Source of the DNA: Acidothermaceae bacterium
GTDB lineage: Bacteria; Actinomycetota; Actinomycetes; Acidothermales; Acidothermaceae
Length of the DNA: 6,194 nt
Direction: 5' to 3'
NCBI GenBank assembly: GCA_025925185.1
Contig: JAICLV010000136.1
Span: 1 to 6,194 of the forward strand
Below are positions 6,056 to 6,194 of the stretch, in pieces; position 1 is the first letter of the stretch; every line of letters starts with the position of its first letter. The position numbers were made by a program, and so were the translations under genes. Under the pieces are notes generated by a model. It was not told the origin of the DNA. It made no database searches and worked only from the letters and a program-made list of their open reading frames with translations.

Positions 6056-6194
6056 CCGGCGGGGCGCGCTACTGCGACTGTTCGCGGGCGCGGCGGTGCT
6101 CGCCGTCGTCGGGTGGCGCGTCGGCGGCGGGCCGTTCCTCGCCGGACTCCGGTCGATCACCGGTTGGTCACTCACCGCCGCGACCGGCATCGGC
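6051..6194 (+). CDS. Probable LPG-synthase-TM / YbhN-like (UPF0104) integral membrane protein, N-terminal part only
   Basis: From GTG 6051, 48 codons run to the window edge. The protein starts MIRRGALLRLFAGAAVLAVV: a short basic head, then a first membrane segment at about 7-23, then GGGPFLAGLRSITGWSLTAA. A start with one TM helix followed by a short helix ending in a Trp-containing segment resembles the lysylphosphatidylglycerol-synthase TM region / YbhN family. Members are multi-spanning proteins, some tied to lipid or glycolipid transfer or flipping. Only the start is visible, so this call is moderate; any small-headed membrane protein is possible. GTG 6051 is the only start codon in frame after the TGA at 6018. 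If the family call holds, it could move or modify the glycosylated product at the membrane. Confidence 0.6.
   Translation, partial: MIRRGALLRLFAGAAVLAVVGWRVGGGPFLAGLRSITGWSLTAATGIG

Noticed and set aside
5918..6190. Minus-strand frame across the repeat giving a His/Thr-rich repetitive peptide
   Set aside because: It is simply the translated reverse complement of the 17-bp repeat, overlaps two sense genes, and has no Shine-Dalgarno or domain.

Overview
The window looks like chromosomal DNA from a high-GC actinobacterium (Actinomycetota). The sequence is strongly GC-rich, GTG starts are common, genes are packed with stop/start overlaps, one promoter appears to give a leaderless mRNA, and the protein families are typical of that phylum. 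The species cannot be named from the sequence alone.

The layout is two divergent operons around a 156-bp control region. On the minus strand, positions 2617 to 1 (running off the left edge) encode a PadR-family regulator, an ABC-transporter ATPase of the MacB/LolD type, and an FtsX-type permease whose C-terminal part lies outside the window. The three genes are joined by ATGA and TGATG overlaps. A strong promoter with a perfect TTGACA box drives them. A paired palindromic operator covers its -10 region and the padR start codon, which points to autorepression and a leaderless transcript.

On the plus strand, from 2774 to the right edge, lies a tightly coupled operon: a medium-chain dehydrogenase without the usual zinc ligands, a 6-pyruvoyl-tetrahydropterin-synthase-fold protein whose catalytic Cys and one zinc His are replaced, a GT4-type glycosyltransferase, a class I SAM methyltransferase, and the first 48 codons of a small hydrophobic protein. 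The last resembles the N-terminus of the lysylphosphatidylglycerol-synthase-TM/YbhN (UPF0104) membrane family. Together they look like an uncharacterised pathway that makes a glycosylated, methylated small molecule, possibly pterin-related and possibly membrane-linked. The product is unknown and this is inference.

The most unusual element is the junction between the methyltransferase and the membrane-protein gene. A 17-bp unit is repeated four times plus 14 bases. Each unit carries a TGATG stop/start, and because the period is 17 (six codons minus one overlapping base) the repeats form an unbroken chain of four identical five-codon mini-ORFs (MLVVP). The chain begins at the methyltransferase stop and ends in a GTGA overlap with the next gene's start. 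It reads as a possible termination-reinitiation relay, or as an expanded GTGA gene junction.

There is no gene-free stretch over 300 bp, and I see no rRNA, tRNA, insertion sequence or CRISPR array.
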